Counted from the first letter of the stretch, positions 1-11,068 are shown. The stretch: 64,000 nucleotides of DNA from Flavobacterium anseongense (GCF_021608185.1 NZ_JAKIHN010000002.1:248001-312000); one strand, 5' to 3'. Notes: generated by a model not told the origin, from the letters alone. A program made the numbers and translations.

Positions 1-1581
1 ATGTTAGACAACTTCCCCTTCTACCTCATTCTCATCTTCTCTATAGTCCTCATAATGATGATTGCCGAGAAGATTAAGGTTGCCTATCCAATCTTATTGA
101 TCATAGCCGGATTATTGATTAGTTTCATTCCCGGTATTCCAAGCATAAAAATAAATCCGGAGTTTATATTTTTAATATTTCTTCCTCCGCTGTTATATGA
201 AGCAGCCTGGTCTATCTCCTGGAAAGAGCTGTGGCATTGGCGTAGGATTATATTAAGCTTTGCCTTTGTCGTGGTATTCCTGACCGCATTCTCTGTTGCT
301 TTAGTTGCAGAATATTTTATACCCGGATTCGGACTGGCATTAGGTTTTTTATTAGGCGGCATAGTATCACCTCCTGATGCCGTGAGTGCCGGTGCCATTT
401 TAAAATTTGTAAAAGTCCCGCGCACCATATCTTCTATATTGGAAGGCGAGAGTCTTTTGAACGACGCTTCGTCGCTAATCATTTTTAGGTTCTCATTAGT
501 TGCAGTTAGTACGACTCAGTTTGTCTTTTCGAAAGCGGTGGTTAGTTTCTCCTGGATGGTAATAGGCGGCGTTATCATTGGTCTTTTGATTGGTCTGCTA
601 TTTATGAAACTCCACAAATATTTGCCTACCGATGCCAATATGGATATAGTGTTTACCTTGGTAATGCCTTATATCATCTATCTTACTGCAGAGGAAGCCC
701 ATTGTTCGGGAGTGCTGTCTGTCGTAAGCGCGGGTTTATATTTATCCTATAACCGACATTCTTTCCTTACGAGTACCTCGCGGGTACAGGGTTATAATGT
801 GTGGCAGAGTCTTATTTTTGTATTGAATGGGCTTGTGTTTACCTTAATTGGGCTTTCGCTTCCGGAGGTTATGGACGGACTTGAAAAGGAAGGTATACTC
901 TTTACTTCGGCGGTTGGCTATGGAATCCTGATTACATTGGTTCTGATTATAGTCAGAATGCTGGCGGCTTATGGTGCAGTAATCATTACGTTAGTTATGC
1001 GTAATTTTATTACGGTAGCCCTTACAACTAACCCCGGATATAAAGCCCCATTCATCATTGGGTGGACTGGAATGCGTGGTGTAGTATCGTTGGCAGCGGC
1101 CTTATCGATTCCGGAATACTTAAATAACGGGAATCCTTTTCCGCAACGGAACCTTATCCTTTTTATCACTTTTGTAGTCATACTGCTCACTCTGATTTTA
1201 CAGGGATTAACACTACCTTACTTTTTACGCAGAATGCAGCTAACAACACCCGAACAGGAGGCAGAAGAACAACAACAGTATAAACTTCTAAAATACGAAA
1301 TGGCGGCCTTTGCCCTGGAAAAATTAAAAAGCCAATACGGAAAAGCGTTGAAAGAGCAACCATTACTGCAAAAAATAGCCGACAAATGGGAAGCCAGCAA
1401 GATGCTGACCGAAGACACCGAAATGACTGCCGATGGTAAAATCATCTACCTCAACATTCTACGCCAACAACGAAAATGGCTGATTCAAAAGAACCGAAAG
1501 AACGGCAATCTAGATGAGGCAATCGTTCGCAAACTACAGCATAGTTTGGATATGGAGGAAGAAAAGGTTAGGCACCTTTAA
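1..1581 (+). CDS. CPA1-family Na+/H+ (cation/proton) antiporter
   Basis: An inner-membrane antiporter of the CPA1/NhaP type, exchanging protons for Na+ or K+ and serving pH and salt homeostasis. The 526-residue product has about twelve hydrophobic segments over residues 5-415, then a hydrophilic charged tail (about 416-526). Ion-binding signatures are visible: SPPDAVSA at 123-130, in the position of the family's TDPVAV-like motif, and EGESLLNDASSL at 148-159 with the conserved Asn-Asp pair. The ATG is the first base of the window and the protein starts with a normal first membrane helix, so it looks complete. Its promoter lies outside the window. Substrate specificity cannot be read from sequence. 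Confidence 0.9.
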   Translation: MLDNFPFYLILIFSIVLIMMIAEKIKVAYPILLIIAGLLISFIPGIPSIKINPEFIFLIFLPPLLYEAAWSISWKELWHWRRIILSFAFVVVFLTAFSVALVAEYFIPGFGLALGFLLGGIVSPPDAVSAGAILKFVKVPRTISSILEGESLLNDASSLIIFRFSLVAVSTTQFVFSKAVVSFSWMVIGGVIIGLLIGLLFMKLHKYLPTDANMDIVFTLVMPYIIYLTAEEAHCSGVLSVVSAGLYLSYNRHSFLTSTSRVQGYNVWQSLIFVLNGLVFTLIGLSLPEVMDGLEKEGILFTSAVGYGILITLVLIIVRMLAAYGAVIITLVMRNFITVALTTNPGYKAPFIIGWTGMRGVVSLAAALSIPEYLNNGNPFPQRNLILFITFVVILLTLILQGLTLPYFLRRMQLTTPEQEAEEQQQYKLLKYEMAAFALEKLKSQYGKALKEQPLLQKIADKWEASKMLTEDTEMTADGKIIYLNILRQQRKWLIQKNRKNGNLDEAIVRKLQHSLDMEEEKVRHL

Positions 1582-1661
1582 TTACGAATTAGAAATTACG
1601 AAGTTAAGGAAGCCTTTTGTCATTCCCACTTTTTTTTGTCTTTCCAGCAAAGGCGGGAATC
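1581..1661. repeat. Intergenic dispersed repeats downstream of the antiporter
   Basis: Two kinds of short repeat lie side by side. First, ATTACGAATT at 1581-1590 and AATTACGAA at 1594-1602, the same motif as at 3138-3175. Second, an inverted repeat ATTCCC (1622-1627) / GGGAAT (1655-1660), related to the elements at 2261-2284 and 46181-46204. The element can be read through as an apparent minus-strand ORF, which is not believed to be a gene. Such short palindromic elements are common between genes in Flavobacteriaceae; their role is unknown. Confidence 0.5.
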
Positions 1662-1776
1662 TATTTTTATCACGCTTACGATCAAATAGTTGTCGAAGCC
1701 GTCCCTCCACTTCCTCACAAAACCTTTCGAGTGGTAACGAAAAAATACTTCCTTCGTAAGTATGACAATAATAGGA

Positions 1777-2151
1777 CTACTTAATCTCATCCAAAGCCAA
1801 CAATAACAACTGTGCTGTGGCTTCATTGGTAGCCAAAGGCACATTGTGTACGTCGCAAATTCTAATCAGCATATTAATATCCGGTTCGTGGGGATGACTT
1901 GAGTTGGGGTCTTTAAAGAACAATACCATTTTGGTTTTTCCTTCGGCAACACGGGCTGCAATCTGAGCATCGCCACCTTGTGGTCCGGAAAGCATTTTCT
2001 TTACTTTAATGCCAACGGCTTCCACTTTCCCGCCAGTTGTTCCGGTAGCGATTAGTTTGATGTTTTCTTTCTGAAGTATGGCTTTGTTTTTATTGATAAA
2101 CTGAACCATATCGGCTTTTTTTCCGTCATGGGCAATGATGGCTATTTCCAT
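1777..2151 (-). CDS. mgsA: Methylglyoxal synthase
   Basis: Converts dihydroxyacetone phosphate to methylglyoxal and phosphate, a bypass of lower glycolysis used when sugar phosphates accumulate. The 124-residue product carries the family signatures: AHDGKK at 7-12, TGTTG at 36-40 (phosphate binding), SGPQGGD at 55-61 with the catalytic Asp61, and HPHEPD at 86-91 with His88 and Asp91. These correspond to Asp71, His98 and Asp101 of the E. coli enzyme. It is slightly shorter than the 152-residue E. coli protein because it lacks an N-terminal extension. It sits downstream of gapA and pfkA on the same strand, but a terminator at 2221-2250 separates it from them, so it probably has its own promoter. 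Confidence 0.93.
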   Translation of the reverse strand: MEIAIIAHDGKKADMVQFINKNKAILQKENIKLIATGTTGGKVEAVGIKVKKMLSGPQGGDAQIAARVAEGKTKMVLFFKDPNSSHPHEPDINMLIRICDVHNVPLATNEATAQLLLLALDEIK

Positions 2152-2180
2152 ATAAACTGTATTTTAATGCAAGTTAAAAT

Positions 2181-2284
2181 TTTAACCACAAAGGCACAAA
2201 GTTTTTCGGAAAGTCCACAAAAAAAGGTCTACCTTATTGTAGACCTTTTTGTATGTTATAGATTCCCAACTGCGCAGGAATGAC
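2181..2284. repeat. Dispersed repeat remnants between mgsA and the kinase gene
   Basis: Two motifs flank the terminator. ACCACAAAGGCACAAAG lies near 2185-2201. GATTCCCA (2261-2268) followed by CAGGAATGAC (2275-2284) resembles the ATTCC/GGAAT palindromes elsewhere in the window. The stretch GCAGGAATGACTT recurs at 31780-31792. The last bases abut the stop codon of the kinase gene. Confidence 0.45.
2221..2250 (-). terminator. Rho-independent terminator after the kinase gene
   Basis: A 12-bp perfect stem (2221-2232 with 2239-2250) and a 6-nt loop CTTATT. The A-run and T-run on either side let it work on both strands. On the minus strand it closes the pfkA/gapA/kinase group before mgsA. Confidence 0.85.
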
Positions 2285-3136
2285 TTATTTGTTTAAAACG
2301 TGGTATGCAATCAAACCGTCTATTGGTCTTCGTAGTACGTTGCCTATTTTGATATCGTATTTTGCTAAAATGGCTTCCAATTCGTCTTTTAGATAAAATG
2401 CTATTGAACCCACAAAATGCACCGGCACTTCTTTGTGGTTTTCAAATTGCATGATATAGTTTTTGGTAAACGATTTTAATTCTTTCTTGATGATTTTTTT
2501 ACAAAACGGATTGTCTTTGTGCTTAATGATAAACTTAGCAAAAGTCGCTAAATACGCATTCGGATTGGCTTCCTTGTATAAATTGGCTTTGATATAATCG
2601 GCGTCAACATTGTATTCTTCTTCAAATTCTCTAGCCAATTCTTTAGGCATACTGTTAAAATAATACCCCCGAAGTAAATGTCTTCCAAAACGATTTCCCG
2701 AACCGTCATCCATCGCAATATAACCTAGAGACTGTACTTTTTGGTGTAGTACTTTACCATCAAAATAGCTACAGTTAGAACCTGTTCCAAGGATGCAGAC
2801 TATGGCTTCCTCATCTTTTGGTGTAGTTGCATAAACCGCCGCATAGGTATCTTCATGAACAGAAACAATAGCATTCGAAAAATACTCCTGAAACACTTTA
2901 GTCAAAAAATCTTTCATTCTATCGGTTCCGCAACCGGCACCATAAAAATAAAGATGCGTTGCTTTGTCTTTGTTGTGTTCGATATCAAACTTGTCGTCAA
3001 GACGAGCAATGACTTCTTCCTTATCTAAAACTTCCGGATTTAAACCCAGTGTCTGCGTAGTGAAAAGTACTTTTCCGTTATCATCAATGGCAATCCAATC
3101 GGCTTTGGTAGATCCACTGTCAACTAGTAATTTCAT
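2285..3136 (-). CDS. BadF/BadG-type ATPase, probable N-acetylglucosamine kinase
   Basis: A sugar kinase of the ASKHA fold that most likely phosphorylates N-acetylglucosamine or a related amino sugar in the cytoplasm. The 283-residue sequence shows the phosphate-1 loop DSGSTKADW (6-14), YGAGC (65-69), the phosphate-2 motif LGTGSNC (116-122) and the substrate-side motif MDDGSGNRFGRHLL (142-155). Length and motif order fit the BadF/BadG/BcrA/BcrD family, whose Bacteroidota members are usually annotated as N-acetylglucosamine kinases. It follows gapA by 58 bp on the same strand and ends at a strong terminator, so it may belong to a glycolytic transcription unit. Substrate assignment is by family only. 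Confidence 0.8.
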   Translation of the reverse strand: MKLLVDSGSTKADWIAIDDNGKVLFTTQTLGLNPEVLDKEEVIARLDDKFDIEHNKDKATHLYFYGAGCGTDRMKDFLTKVFQEYFSNAIVSVHEDTYAAVYATTPKDEEAIVCILGTGSNCSYFDGKVLHQKVQSLGYIAMDDGSGNRFGRHLLRGYYFNSMPKELAREFEEEYNVDADYIKANLYKEANPNAYLATFAKFIIKHKDNPFCKKIIKKELKSFTKNYIMQFENHKEVPVHFVGSIAFYLKDELEAILAKYDIKIGNVLRRPIDGLIAYHVLNK

Positions 3137-3137
3137 A

Positions 3138-3175
3138 TTTAATTACGAATTACGAATTAGTAATTACGAATTGTA
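3138..3175. repeat. ATTACGAATT-type intergenic repeat
   Basis: Three near-copies of ATTACGAATT occur in 38 bp between the kinase gene and gapA. The same motif occurs after the antiporter at 1581-1602. It lies inside a probable polycistronic mRNA. Confidence 0.55.
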
Positions 3176-3194
3176 AAACTAACCCTTTTTATTA

Positions 3195-4289
<1,095 letters not shown>

Positions 4290-4295
4290 CTATTT

Positions 4296-5282
4296 TTATG
4301 TTGACATGATATCGGAAACTCTTAATAAATCCCTGTCTATTTCCGAATGTCCTTTGATAGCTTGCTCTAGCGGAGTTAGCGCTACTTTATCATTTAACAT
4401 TCCGACCATGAAATTTGATTTTCCTTCTAATAATGATTCTACTGCTTTTACTCCAAGACGGGAAGCTAAAACCCTGTCGAAACAAGATGGCGAACCACCT
4501 CGTTGCATATGACCCAAAACCGAAACACGAATGTCATATTCAGGGAAATTCTCTTCGATATAGTCTTTTAATTCGAATACGTTTTTACCTATTTTATCGC
4601 CTTCGGCAATAACTACGATACTTGATGATTTTCCGGAAGCTTTACTTCTACGCAATGATTCTAAAAGACGCTCTAATCCTAAATCTTCTTCGGGAATTAA
4701 AATCTCTTCTGCTCCTGCTCCAATTCCGGCATTCAAAGCAATATGTCCGGCATCTCTTCCCATAACTTCGACAAGAAAAAGACGGTTGTGCGAACTCGCC
4801 GTATCTCTGATTTTATCGATACAATCAACAACGGTATTTAATGCGGTATCAAATCCTAAAGTATGACTTGTCCCAAAAATATCATTATCAATCGTTCCCG
4901 GAATTCCCATTACAGGATAGCCAAATTCATTGTTAAAAATTTCAGCACCCGTAAAAGTTCCGTCTCCGCCAATAACTACAAGAGCATCAATGTTGGCATT
5001 AACTAAATTCTGGTGTGCTTTCTTTCTGCCTTCAACTGTCATGAATTCTTTAGAACGTGCCGACTTTAAAATGGTTCCACCTTTGTTAACGATGTTATTA
5101 ACGCTTCTTGCTCCCATCTCTTTAAAATCGCCTTCAATCATTCCTTGATATCCTCTATAAATACCGGTACATTCAATATTATGATAGGCACAAGTTCTAA
5201 CGACAGAACGAATGGCAGCATTCATTCCCGGAGAATCACCTCCTGAAGTAAGTACACCTATTTTTTTTATATTTTTTGACAT
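4296..5282 (-). CDS. pfkA: ATP-dependent 6-phosphofructokinase
   Basis: Phosphorylates fructose-6-phosphate to fructose-1,6-bisphosphate, the committed glycolytic step. The 328-residue length matches the bacterial ATP-PFK family. Visible motifs are LTSGGDSPGMNAA (11-23), the nucleotide-binding IGGDGT (104-109) and the catalytic GIPGTIDND (126-134), where the first Asp is the general base. It heads a minus-strand cluster pfkA-gapA-sugar kinase, so upper and lower glycolysis genes are likely co-expressed. No exact TAnnTTTG promoter element was found in the 142 bp upstream. Confidence 0.96.
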   Translation of the reverse strand: MSKNIKKIGVLTSGGDSPGMNAAIRSVVRTCAYHNIECTGIYRGYQGMIEGDFKEMGARSVNNIVNKGGTILKSARSKEFMTVEGRKKAHQNLVNANIDALVVIGGDGTFTGAEIFNNEFGYPVMGIPGTIDNDIFGTSHTLGFDTALNTVVDCIDKIRDTASSHNRLFLVEVMGRDAGHIALNAGIGAGAEEILIPEEDLGLERLLESLRRSKASGKSSSIVVIAEGDKIGKNVFELKDYIEENFPEYDIRVSVLGHMQRGGSPSCFDRVLASRLGVKAVESLLEGKSNFMVGMLNDKVALTPLEQAIKGHSEIDRDLLRVSDIMST

Positions 5283-5424
5283 TTTTCAAGTATTAAAATG
5301 TAAAATTAGCAAAGAAGAACCATTGTTTTACCCATATTATTATATTATTAATAAAATGAACAAATTCAAACGTTTTAGTTGATAAGTTTTTTAATTTATT
5401 TAGGGTTTTAGTGCTATTGCGAAG

Positions 5425-8400
5425 CTATTCATCGGTCGGAATTGCCTCTTGGTTTGGTCTTGGATCTTCTTTTTTCTTATCCTTTTTATCTTTGATTTGT
5501 ATGTCATCTCGGGACATACTGGAATCGTGTACTTCACTGGTATTCGAATTAGCTCTTTCTATTTTGGCATTTTTGAAAATCTTGTTTACCAATTCCTTTA
5601 AAGTATCAAAGTCAACTTCATAAGACATTCCGATACCTTGTGTGTATCCAATTCCCTGACCTATGTAAGTAATATCGTTTTCTTTATTGAATACTCTTAG
5701 ATTAAGCGTACCATCTCTGTTCACACGATATTGGATTTCAAGGTCACCAACAATCGCCGTTTCTGTAATTCCTCCAATTGGCACACCCACTTTTCCGTTA
5801 ACAGTAATTCTGTCATTGATTTTAGAAGAAACGGTAACACCAAATCGTCCGTCAGTTTGTTGTCCCGGAGTTCTGTCGGCAACTATATATTCAGGCGCTA
5901 TAGAAATTTTATCATTATCACCCGAAAATATATCGCTAAAAAGACTGCTCGCCTTTTCAAATAAATTATTAGACAATTGATTTTGATTAACTCCTTCCTG
6001 ACTTAAGAAACTACCTGTAGAAAGTAGATAAAGTGCCTGTGTTTGTCTGGCATCTTTATCGTCAAGTTTATATTGAATCTCCGATTTTAATGAACTACTA
6101 ACATTCGGGAAATTGATATTAAAATCTGGCTCAGGGCTGGTCAAATTTCCTTTGACACCAATAATAACTTCAACATCAACTTTTTTATTGAACGATGGAT
6201 TATCAATTAAAACCGCAGGATTTGCGGTAGTTTTATAAACAGCTTCAAGATTTAAAACAGCAGCCATTGGATCACCTGTCCAATTTATAGAACCTCCTTT
6301 TTTTACATCGAATTTTTTGTCTATTAATCCACCATATTTAAAATTATAGGAACCGGAAACAACCGAGAAATCTCCAAACATTTGAAATTTCCCTAAGGTG
6401 TTAATTCTAAAGAGCAGCGTTCCGTTTCCTTTGCCCTTCATACCGTGGCCGCTTTCTCTATTAAGAATTACTTCAATATTGGCAATCTCTGTAATCTCAA
6501 AATTAAAATCTAGTTCAAGTCCGTTATAATTTTTAGTCTGTATACCGTTTGCATTTGCCTTTTTCTTCTTTTCTTCAGGCGTTTTAATATGTATGTATTT
6601 GCTGTCTTCCACAGCTTCGGCATCGTTTATCGGAATTTTAATATCGGTTCCTTTAGCGGATTCCGCATCTACTTTTATCATCAAATTCTCTGTTGGTCCT
6701 TTTATACTTGCCGAACCATTCATAAAAGCATTTCCATAATAAGCCGCATCTTCTTTGTCAACTGTATTTAAAGCCAAAAGACGTTTGGCATAAACAGACA
6801 AATCCAACTGCCAGTCACCAAACTGCTTGTGTTTGATATAGCCGCTCAAACTTCCTTTAGTATTGAATTTCGTATCGGTAATATTGGTTTCCCTGATGAT
6901 GAATTTGTTTTCAGTAACATCAACTACAGAATTCTCATCAAACACATAATCGGTATTTAGATATGGAATTGTTAATCCGGCCTTATCAACAAACAATCTT
7001 CCGTTATAATCTAAATTGTTAACATCACCATCAATTCGGGCATTTCCCGATGCAAATCCTCTAATATTGGTAATCACATCACCGCCAATTTTTCCTAAAA
7101 CGCCGAGGTTGAACTTGTCAAAATTCAAATCAACATCTAACAAGGTTTTGTCATCAACAATCTGAATGTCACCTTTAGCACTAAAAGCTTCTACATTTTC
7201 ATTTTCTAAATTGGAATTCAAATAGAATTTACGCAGTGTTTCATCGCCCTGAATATCTAAATTCATTTTTCCGAGCGCAATGTCATTGACTTTCAGACTG
7301 TCTATCTGCAAGGTTGATGTAGGCTGAAAAATGGCATTACTTTGTTTGAAATTGATCTTCCCGTTTAGGTTTCCGTCAAACTTAAATTTCTCGACATCGG
7401 GCGTAACTTTATTCAGATTGACATTATCAAATGTGAGCTGTAAATCCTTATTCTTCTTGCCATTCCATGAGCCAATAAAATTCATGCTTTCATTTCCGTG
7501 TGAAAGAACTATATCATTAAACGAGAAATTGCTGAGTTTTTTATCAAAGACTATTTTACTCTTTTCAGGGTTTTCTTTTTCATTTAAAAACCATAGATAA
7601 TCCTTGAACTGCAGTTCCGATTTATTAAACCCAACTACATTATTATTTTCTTTATTTATGGTGTGATAAAAATTCAGATTGTAGAAATCATTACCTCTTT
7701 TTCCACCTTTAAACTCGGTTCTAAATTGCAGCGTATCATTAGAAAACGTATTAATCATACTAAAATCCCGGATTTTATAATGCTTTGTTTTTATAGAATC
7801 TAACTGAACGTAGGCATTATACAAAGGATTTCTGTTATCGACCTGAACCAAAATATTGTCAAACGTATTGTCATAGGCAACTATTTTTGGGGAACTGAAA
7901 TCGAGTTTGAAATTCTTGCTGTCCGAACTGATATTTCCTTTTAATTTGGTGCTTTTGGCAAGGGAAATATCCGGATTAAATATTTCTATAATCTTACTGT
8001 TTAAATCGAAATCAAATTTTAAATATTGGTTCGGCAGCACTTTATTGGGTTTATAATTGGAATAAAAACTTCCCAAAGAATTCTCCACCATTTTCTGCAA
8101 TTGGTTGAATTTATATTTTCCAACCACCGAACCTTCAATCGCATCAGGAGAATTGATAATAATTGCTCTTTCTCCATTGTCATCAAAACTCGAATTGATG
8201 TTTAGGTAATCCACAAAAAACAAGTCCTTTTTATTCTGATAAGAAGCATTAGTCAGCAACAGATTTCCTTTTAGATTATCAAAAGAATTTCCTGTAGCAT
8301 TTACAACGATATCACCTTTAAAAACAGAAATGGAATCTTTAATAAAATTCAGTTTTACCAAATTGGCATAATCAATTTTGGAATGGAAATCATAGATGTT

Positions 8401-9945
8401 TTCTTTTTTGGATAAGTCCAGAATTCCTTTGAAATCCATAAACAAATTGGGATCATTCACATAGAATTCTCCTTTAAATATAGGCTGCTTGAAACTTCCG
8501 TCAACAATGATTTTGGTGTAATTATAACCGTTGTATTTCAATTGATAAACATCGCCTGCAAAAGAAGTATTGATATATTTTTGGGTAAATCCTTTCCCAT
8601 CAACATCGAGATTCATACTTACTTTTCCGATGGTTTTGTCGTTCATAATAGCACCAACATCAAAATTATCCAGGATGATATTTCCGTTGTATTTTGCATT
8701 GTCAATATTATTGATATCGGACATATGCAAATCAGATTCGATGATACCCAATGCGGTATTCATGACAAAATCAGAATTGATATAGTGTTGTGTGACTTCT
8801 ACACTTCCGGCAAAATTAAATTGCCCTAACTTCTGCAAAGACGTTGGCAGCTTTTTCCCGAGAATATTTGGCAATAGCTTGGTTAAATCGCTGTAATTTG
8901 AAGATATTTTATTAAAATCACCATTCATATAAAACTCGCCCGGAGCACGTGGAAACAAGTTCTTGAAATTCACATCGCCTTTGATAATTGAGTTTTTTTG
9001 ATCTTTTAAATACAAACGAGTAGCATAAAAATTATTCAGCGTTCCTTTGATTTTTGAATTCAGAGAAAACTTCTGATTCTTGGCTAATTCCTTATAAAAA
9101 TAACGAATGTCATTGGTTGCCAAAGTCGCACTGTCAAGGGTAACATCGAATTTTACCCGGTTATTGAAGTCGCTGAAATCGCGATTGTCTTTGTTATAAT
9201 TCAATACGACCCGACCTTTCAAAAAAGATTCTTTGGTGGTAACTTCGAGCTTTTCGAGTTTGATACTTTTCTTGGTATACTCAAAATCTGCGATTAAATT
9301 ATCGACCTGAACGCCACGATGGTCGTGGAAATTCATTCGTTTAATTGCTGCATTTACATTAGGCCCTTTGATTTGAAAATCTTTTAAATGCGCATTTAGC
9401 TTCGTAAAATCGACATCTTTTGGATTGGCTCTGTTGTAATCCAACATAACAAAACGGCTGTTGGTAAGATAAACATTTTTCGACTTCATTAAAAACTTGC
9501 CACTAGCCTTTTTCCCATCATCAAAAGCATCAACAAATACATCCAAACTCGTGTGCTTCTCTCCTTTGTAATTCTTGATTTGTAAATAAAAATAATCCAG
9601 TCGCAAATCGCCAAAAAGCAACTTCCCATTGATAAGTTTGTTTAAATCTAAAATACTGGTTTTAATACGTTGTGAATAAATCAGCGTATCGTTATGATGA
9701 TCTAAAATCAATACATTTTTAAGTTTTACGCCACCAAAAAAAGTTATTGCAACTTCTTCGATATTGATATTAGTCCCAAAATCTTTATTGATTCTGTCAG
9801 TAGTATAATCTGCGATTTTAGTTTGCACAATCGGAAGGGAAAGCGCTATGCTTAGTATTAATAAGAGTAAAAGAAGTCCAACTATTGTCCGAAAAAGAAC
9901 TTTTCGAAACTTTTTAAAACGGGTATTTGACTTAATTTTTTCCAA
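5425..9945 (-). CDS. TamB-like translocation/assembly module protein (giant periplasm-spanning protein)
   Basis: A 1506-residue envelope protein. Residues 1-18 are basic, followed by one strong transmembrane helix (about 19-39). The rest is a long beta-rich repetitive region typical of AsmA/TamB proteins that bridge inner and outer membrane. The C-terminal 400 or so residues match the TamB (DUF490) style and contain VSGSYNFKYGG and GKVGVPIGG. A hydrophilic charged tail (about 1465-1506) rich in K, D and E ends the protein. TamB relatives help insert outer-membrane proteins or move phospholipids; which applies here is unknown. The gene is divergent from tsaD, with 100 bp between the starts. 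Confidence 0.88.
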   Translation of the reverse strand: MEKIKSNTRFKKFRKVLFRTIVGLLLLLLILSIALSLPIVQTKIADYTTDRINKDFGTNINIEEVAITFFGGVKLKNVLILDHHNDTLIYSQRIKTSILDLNKLINGKLLFGDLRLDYFYLQIKNYKGEKHTSLDVFVDAFDDGKKASGKFLMKSKNVYLTNSRFVMLDYNRANPKDVDFTKLNAHLKDFQIKGPNVNAAIKRMNFHDHRGVQVDNLIADFEYTKKSIKLEKLEVTTKESFLKGRVVLNYNKDNRDFSDFNNRVKFDVTLDSATLATNDIRYFYKELAKNQKFSLNSKIKGTLNNFYATRLYLKDQKNSIIKGDVNFKNLFPRAPGEFYMNGDFNKISSNYSDLTKLLPNILGKKLPTSLQKLGQFNFAGSVEVTQHYINSDFVMNTALGIIESDLHMSDINNIDNAKYNGNIILDNFDVGAIMNDKTIGKVSMNLDVDGKGFTQKYINTSFAGDVYQLKYNGYNYTKIIVDGSFKQPIFKGEFYVNDPNLFMDFKGILDLSKKENIYDFHSKIDYANLVKLNFIKDSISVFKGDIVVNATGNSFDNLKGNLLLTNASYQNKKDLFFVDYLNINSSFDDNGERAIIINSPDAIEGSVVGKYKFNQLQKMVENSLGSFYSNYKPNKVLPNQYLKFDFDLNSKIIEIFNPDISLAKSTKLKGNISSDSKNFKLDFSSPKIVAYDNTFDNILVQVDNRNPLYNAYVQLDSIKTKHYKIRDFSMINTFSNDTLQFRTEFKGGKRGNDFYNLNFYHTINKENNNVVGFNKSELQFKDYLWFLNEKENPEKSKIVFDKKLSNFSFNDIVLSHGNESMNFIGSWNGKKNKDLQLTFDNVNLNKVTPDVEKFKFDGNLNGKINFKQSNAIFQPTSTLQIDSLKVNDIALGKMNLDIQGDETLRKFYLNSNLENENVEAFSAKGDIQIVDDKTLLDVDLNFDKFNLGVLGKIGGDVITNIRGFASGNARIDGDVNNLDYNGRLFVDKAGLTIPYLNTDYVFDENSVVDVTENKFIIRETNITDTKFNTKGSLSGYIKHKQFGDWQLDLSVYAKRLLALNTVDKEDAAYYGNAFMNGSASIKGPTENLMIKVDAESAKGTDIKIPINDAEAVEDSKYIHIKTPEEKKKKANANGIQTKNYNGLELDFNFEITEIANIEVILNRESGHGMKGKGNGTLLFRINTLGKFQMFGDFSVVSGSYNFKYGGLIDKKFDVKKGGSINWTGDPMAAVLNLEAVYKTTANPAVLIDNPSFNKKVDVEVIIGVKGNLTSPEPDFNINFPNVSSSLKSEIQYKLDDKDARQTQALYLLSTGSFLSQEGVNQNQLSNNLFEKASSLFSDIFSGDNDKISIAPEYIVADRTPGQQTDGRFGVTVSSKINDRITVNGKVGVPIGGITETAIVGDLEIQYRVNRDGTLNLRVFNKENDITYIGQGIGYTQGIGMSYEVDFDTLKELVNKIFKNAKIERANSNTSEVHDSSMSRDDIQIKDKKDKKKEDPRPNQEAIPTDE

Positions 9946-9952
9946 TTATTAT

Positions 9953-9980
9953 TTTGACTTGGGAAAGAAAATTACCTTTG
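9953..9980 (+). promoter_or_regulatory. Candidate Bacteroidota promoter for tsaD
   Basis: TTTG at 9953-9956 and an exact TAnnTTTG element (TACCTTTG) at 9973-9980, with a 16-bp spacer, slightly shorter than typical. It lies 65 bp upstream of the tsaD ATG in the tamB/tsaD divergent region. Confidence 0.5.
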
Positions 9981-10045
9981 TAAAAATCTTTACATTTGAT
10001 TTTCTTAGATCGACTGTCAAATATAAATCAAAAATTGCGCCTTTT

Positions 10046-11068
10046 ATGCATACCGAAGAAGTTTTTATACTGGCTATTGAAAGTTCATGTGACGATACTG
10101 CTGCTGCGGTTTTAAGAAATGATAAAGTGCTTTCGAATGTAGTTGCCCGACAAAACATTCATGAAGAATATGGTGGTGTGGTTCCTGAGCTGGCTTCTAG
10201 AGCACACCAACAGAATATCGTACCTGTAATTGATGTGGCTTTAAAGAAAGCTAACATCACTAAAAATAAGTTGTCAGCCATTGCTTTTACACAAGGTCCC
10301 GGATTGATGGGTTCACTTTTAGTAGGCACTTCTTTTGCCAAATCATTGGCTATGGCTTTGAGAATTCCGTTGATTGCGGTGAATCATATGCACGCTCATA
10401 TTCTGGCTCATTTTATTGACGAGGAAGGTTTTGACAAACCGGAATTTCCGTTTTTGGCATTGACCATTTCCGGTGGACATACACAAATTGTCAAAGTCAA
10501 TGACTTTTTCAATATGGAAATTATTGGCGAAACTACCGACGATGCTGTTGGTGAAGCTTTTGACAAAACTGCAAAAATATTAGGCTTTCCTTATCCCGGC
10601 GGACCATTGATTGACCAATTTGCCAAAGAAGGTAATCCCAAAAAATATCCGTTTACCAAACCTAAAATTCCGGGTTTGAACTTTAGTTTCTCTGGTTTAA
10701 AAACTCAGATACTCTATTTTGTTCAAAAAAATGTATTGGAAAATCCAAACTTCATCGAAGAAAACAAAGCCGACATCTGCGCATCCGTACAGCATACGAT
10801 TATCGAAATTTTAATGGATAAATTGAAATTGGCTGTGGCCGAAACAGGTATCAATCAGATTGCGATTGGTGGTGGTGTTTCTGCAAATTCGGGTATTCGC
10901 CAAACGTTGAATGATGCTGAAAGCAAATACGGCTGGAAGACTTTTGTGCCAAAATTTGAATACACTACAGACAATGCGGCAATGATTGGAATTGTGGGTT
11001 ATCAAAAATATTTACATGATAAATTTTCGAATGCTGATGTGGTTTCTAAAGCGAGGATAGAGTTTTAA
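10046..11068 (+). CDS. tsaD: tRNA N6-threonylcarbamoyladenosine (t6A37) transferase subunit TsaD
   Basis: Transfers the threonylcarbamoyl group onto A37 of ANN-decoding tRNAs, together with TsaB and TsaE. From the ATG at 10046 the product has 340 residues, the usual family length. Motifs: ILAIESSCDDTAAAV (8-22), the metal-binding HMHAH (114-118), ISGGHTQ (141-147) and a C-terminal GGGVSANSGIR. An upstream in-frame extension to 9848 would overlap the start of tamB and add an unrelated basic N-terminus, so it is rejected. It is the first gene of a plus-strand run that continues with a lipoprotein, rsmE and a DUF4159 protein. Confidence 0.96.
   Translation: MHTEEVFILAIESSCDDTAAAVLRNDKVLSNVVARQNIHEEYGGVVPELASRAHQQNIVPVIDVALKKANITKNKLSAIAFTQGPGLMGSLLVGTSFAKSLAMALRIPLIAVNHMHAHILAHFIDEEGFDKPEFPFLALTISGGHTQIVKVNDFFNMEIIGETTDDAVGEAFDKTAKILGFPYPGGPLIDQFAKEGNPKKYPFTKPKIPGLNFSFSGLKTQILYFVQKNVLENPNFIEENKADICASVQHTIIEILMDKLKLAVAETGINQIAIGGGVSANSGIRQTLNDAESKYGWKTFVPKFEYTTDNAAMIGIVGYQKYLHDKFSNADVVSKARIEF

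Noticed and set aside
1620-1844. 74-codon minus-strand ORF between the antiporter and mgsA
   Set aside because: It translates a dispersed repeat and overlaps the mgsA 3' end in another frame.
9848-10045. N-terminal extension of tsaD
   Set aside because: It would overlap the tamB start and adds a basic segment absent from the family; the ATG at 10046 gives the normal length.
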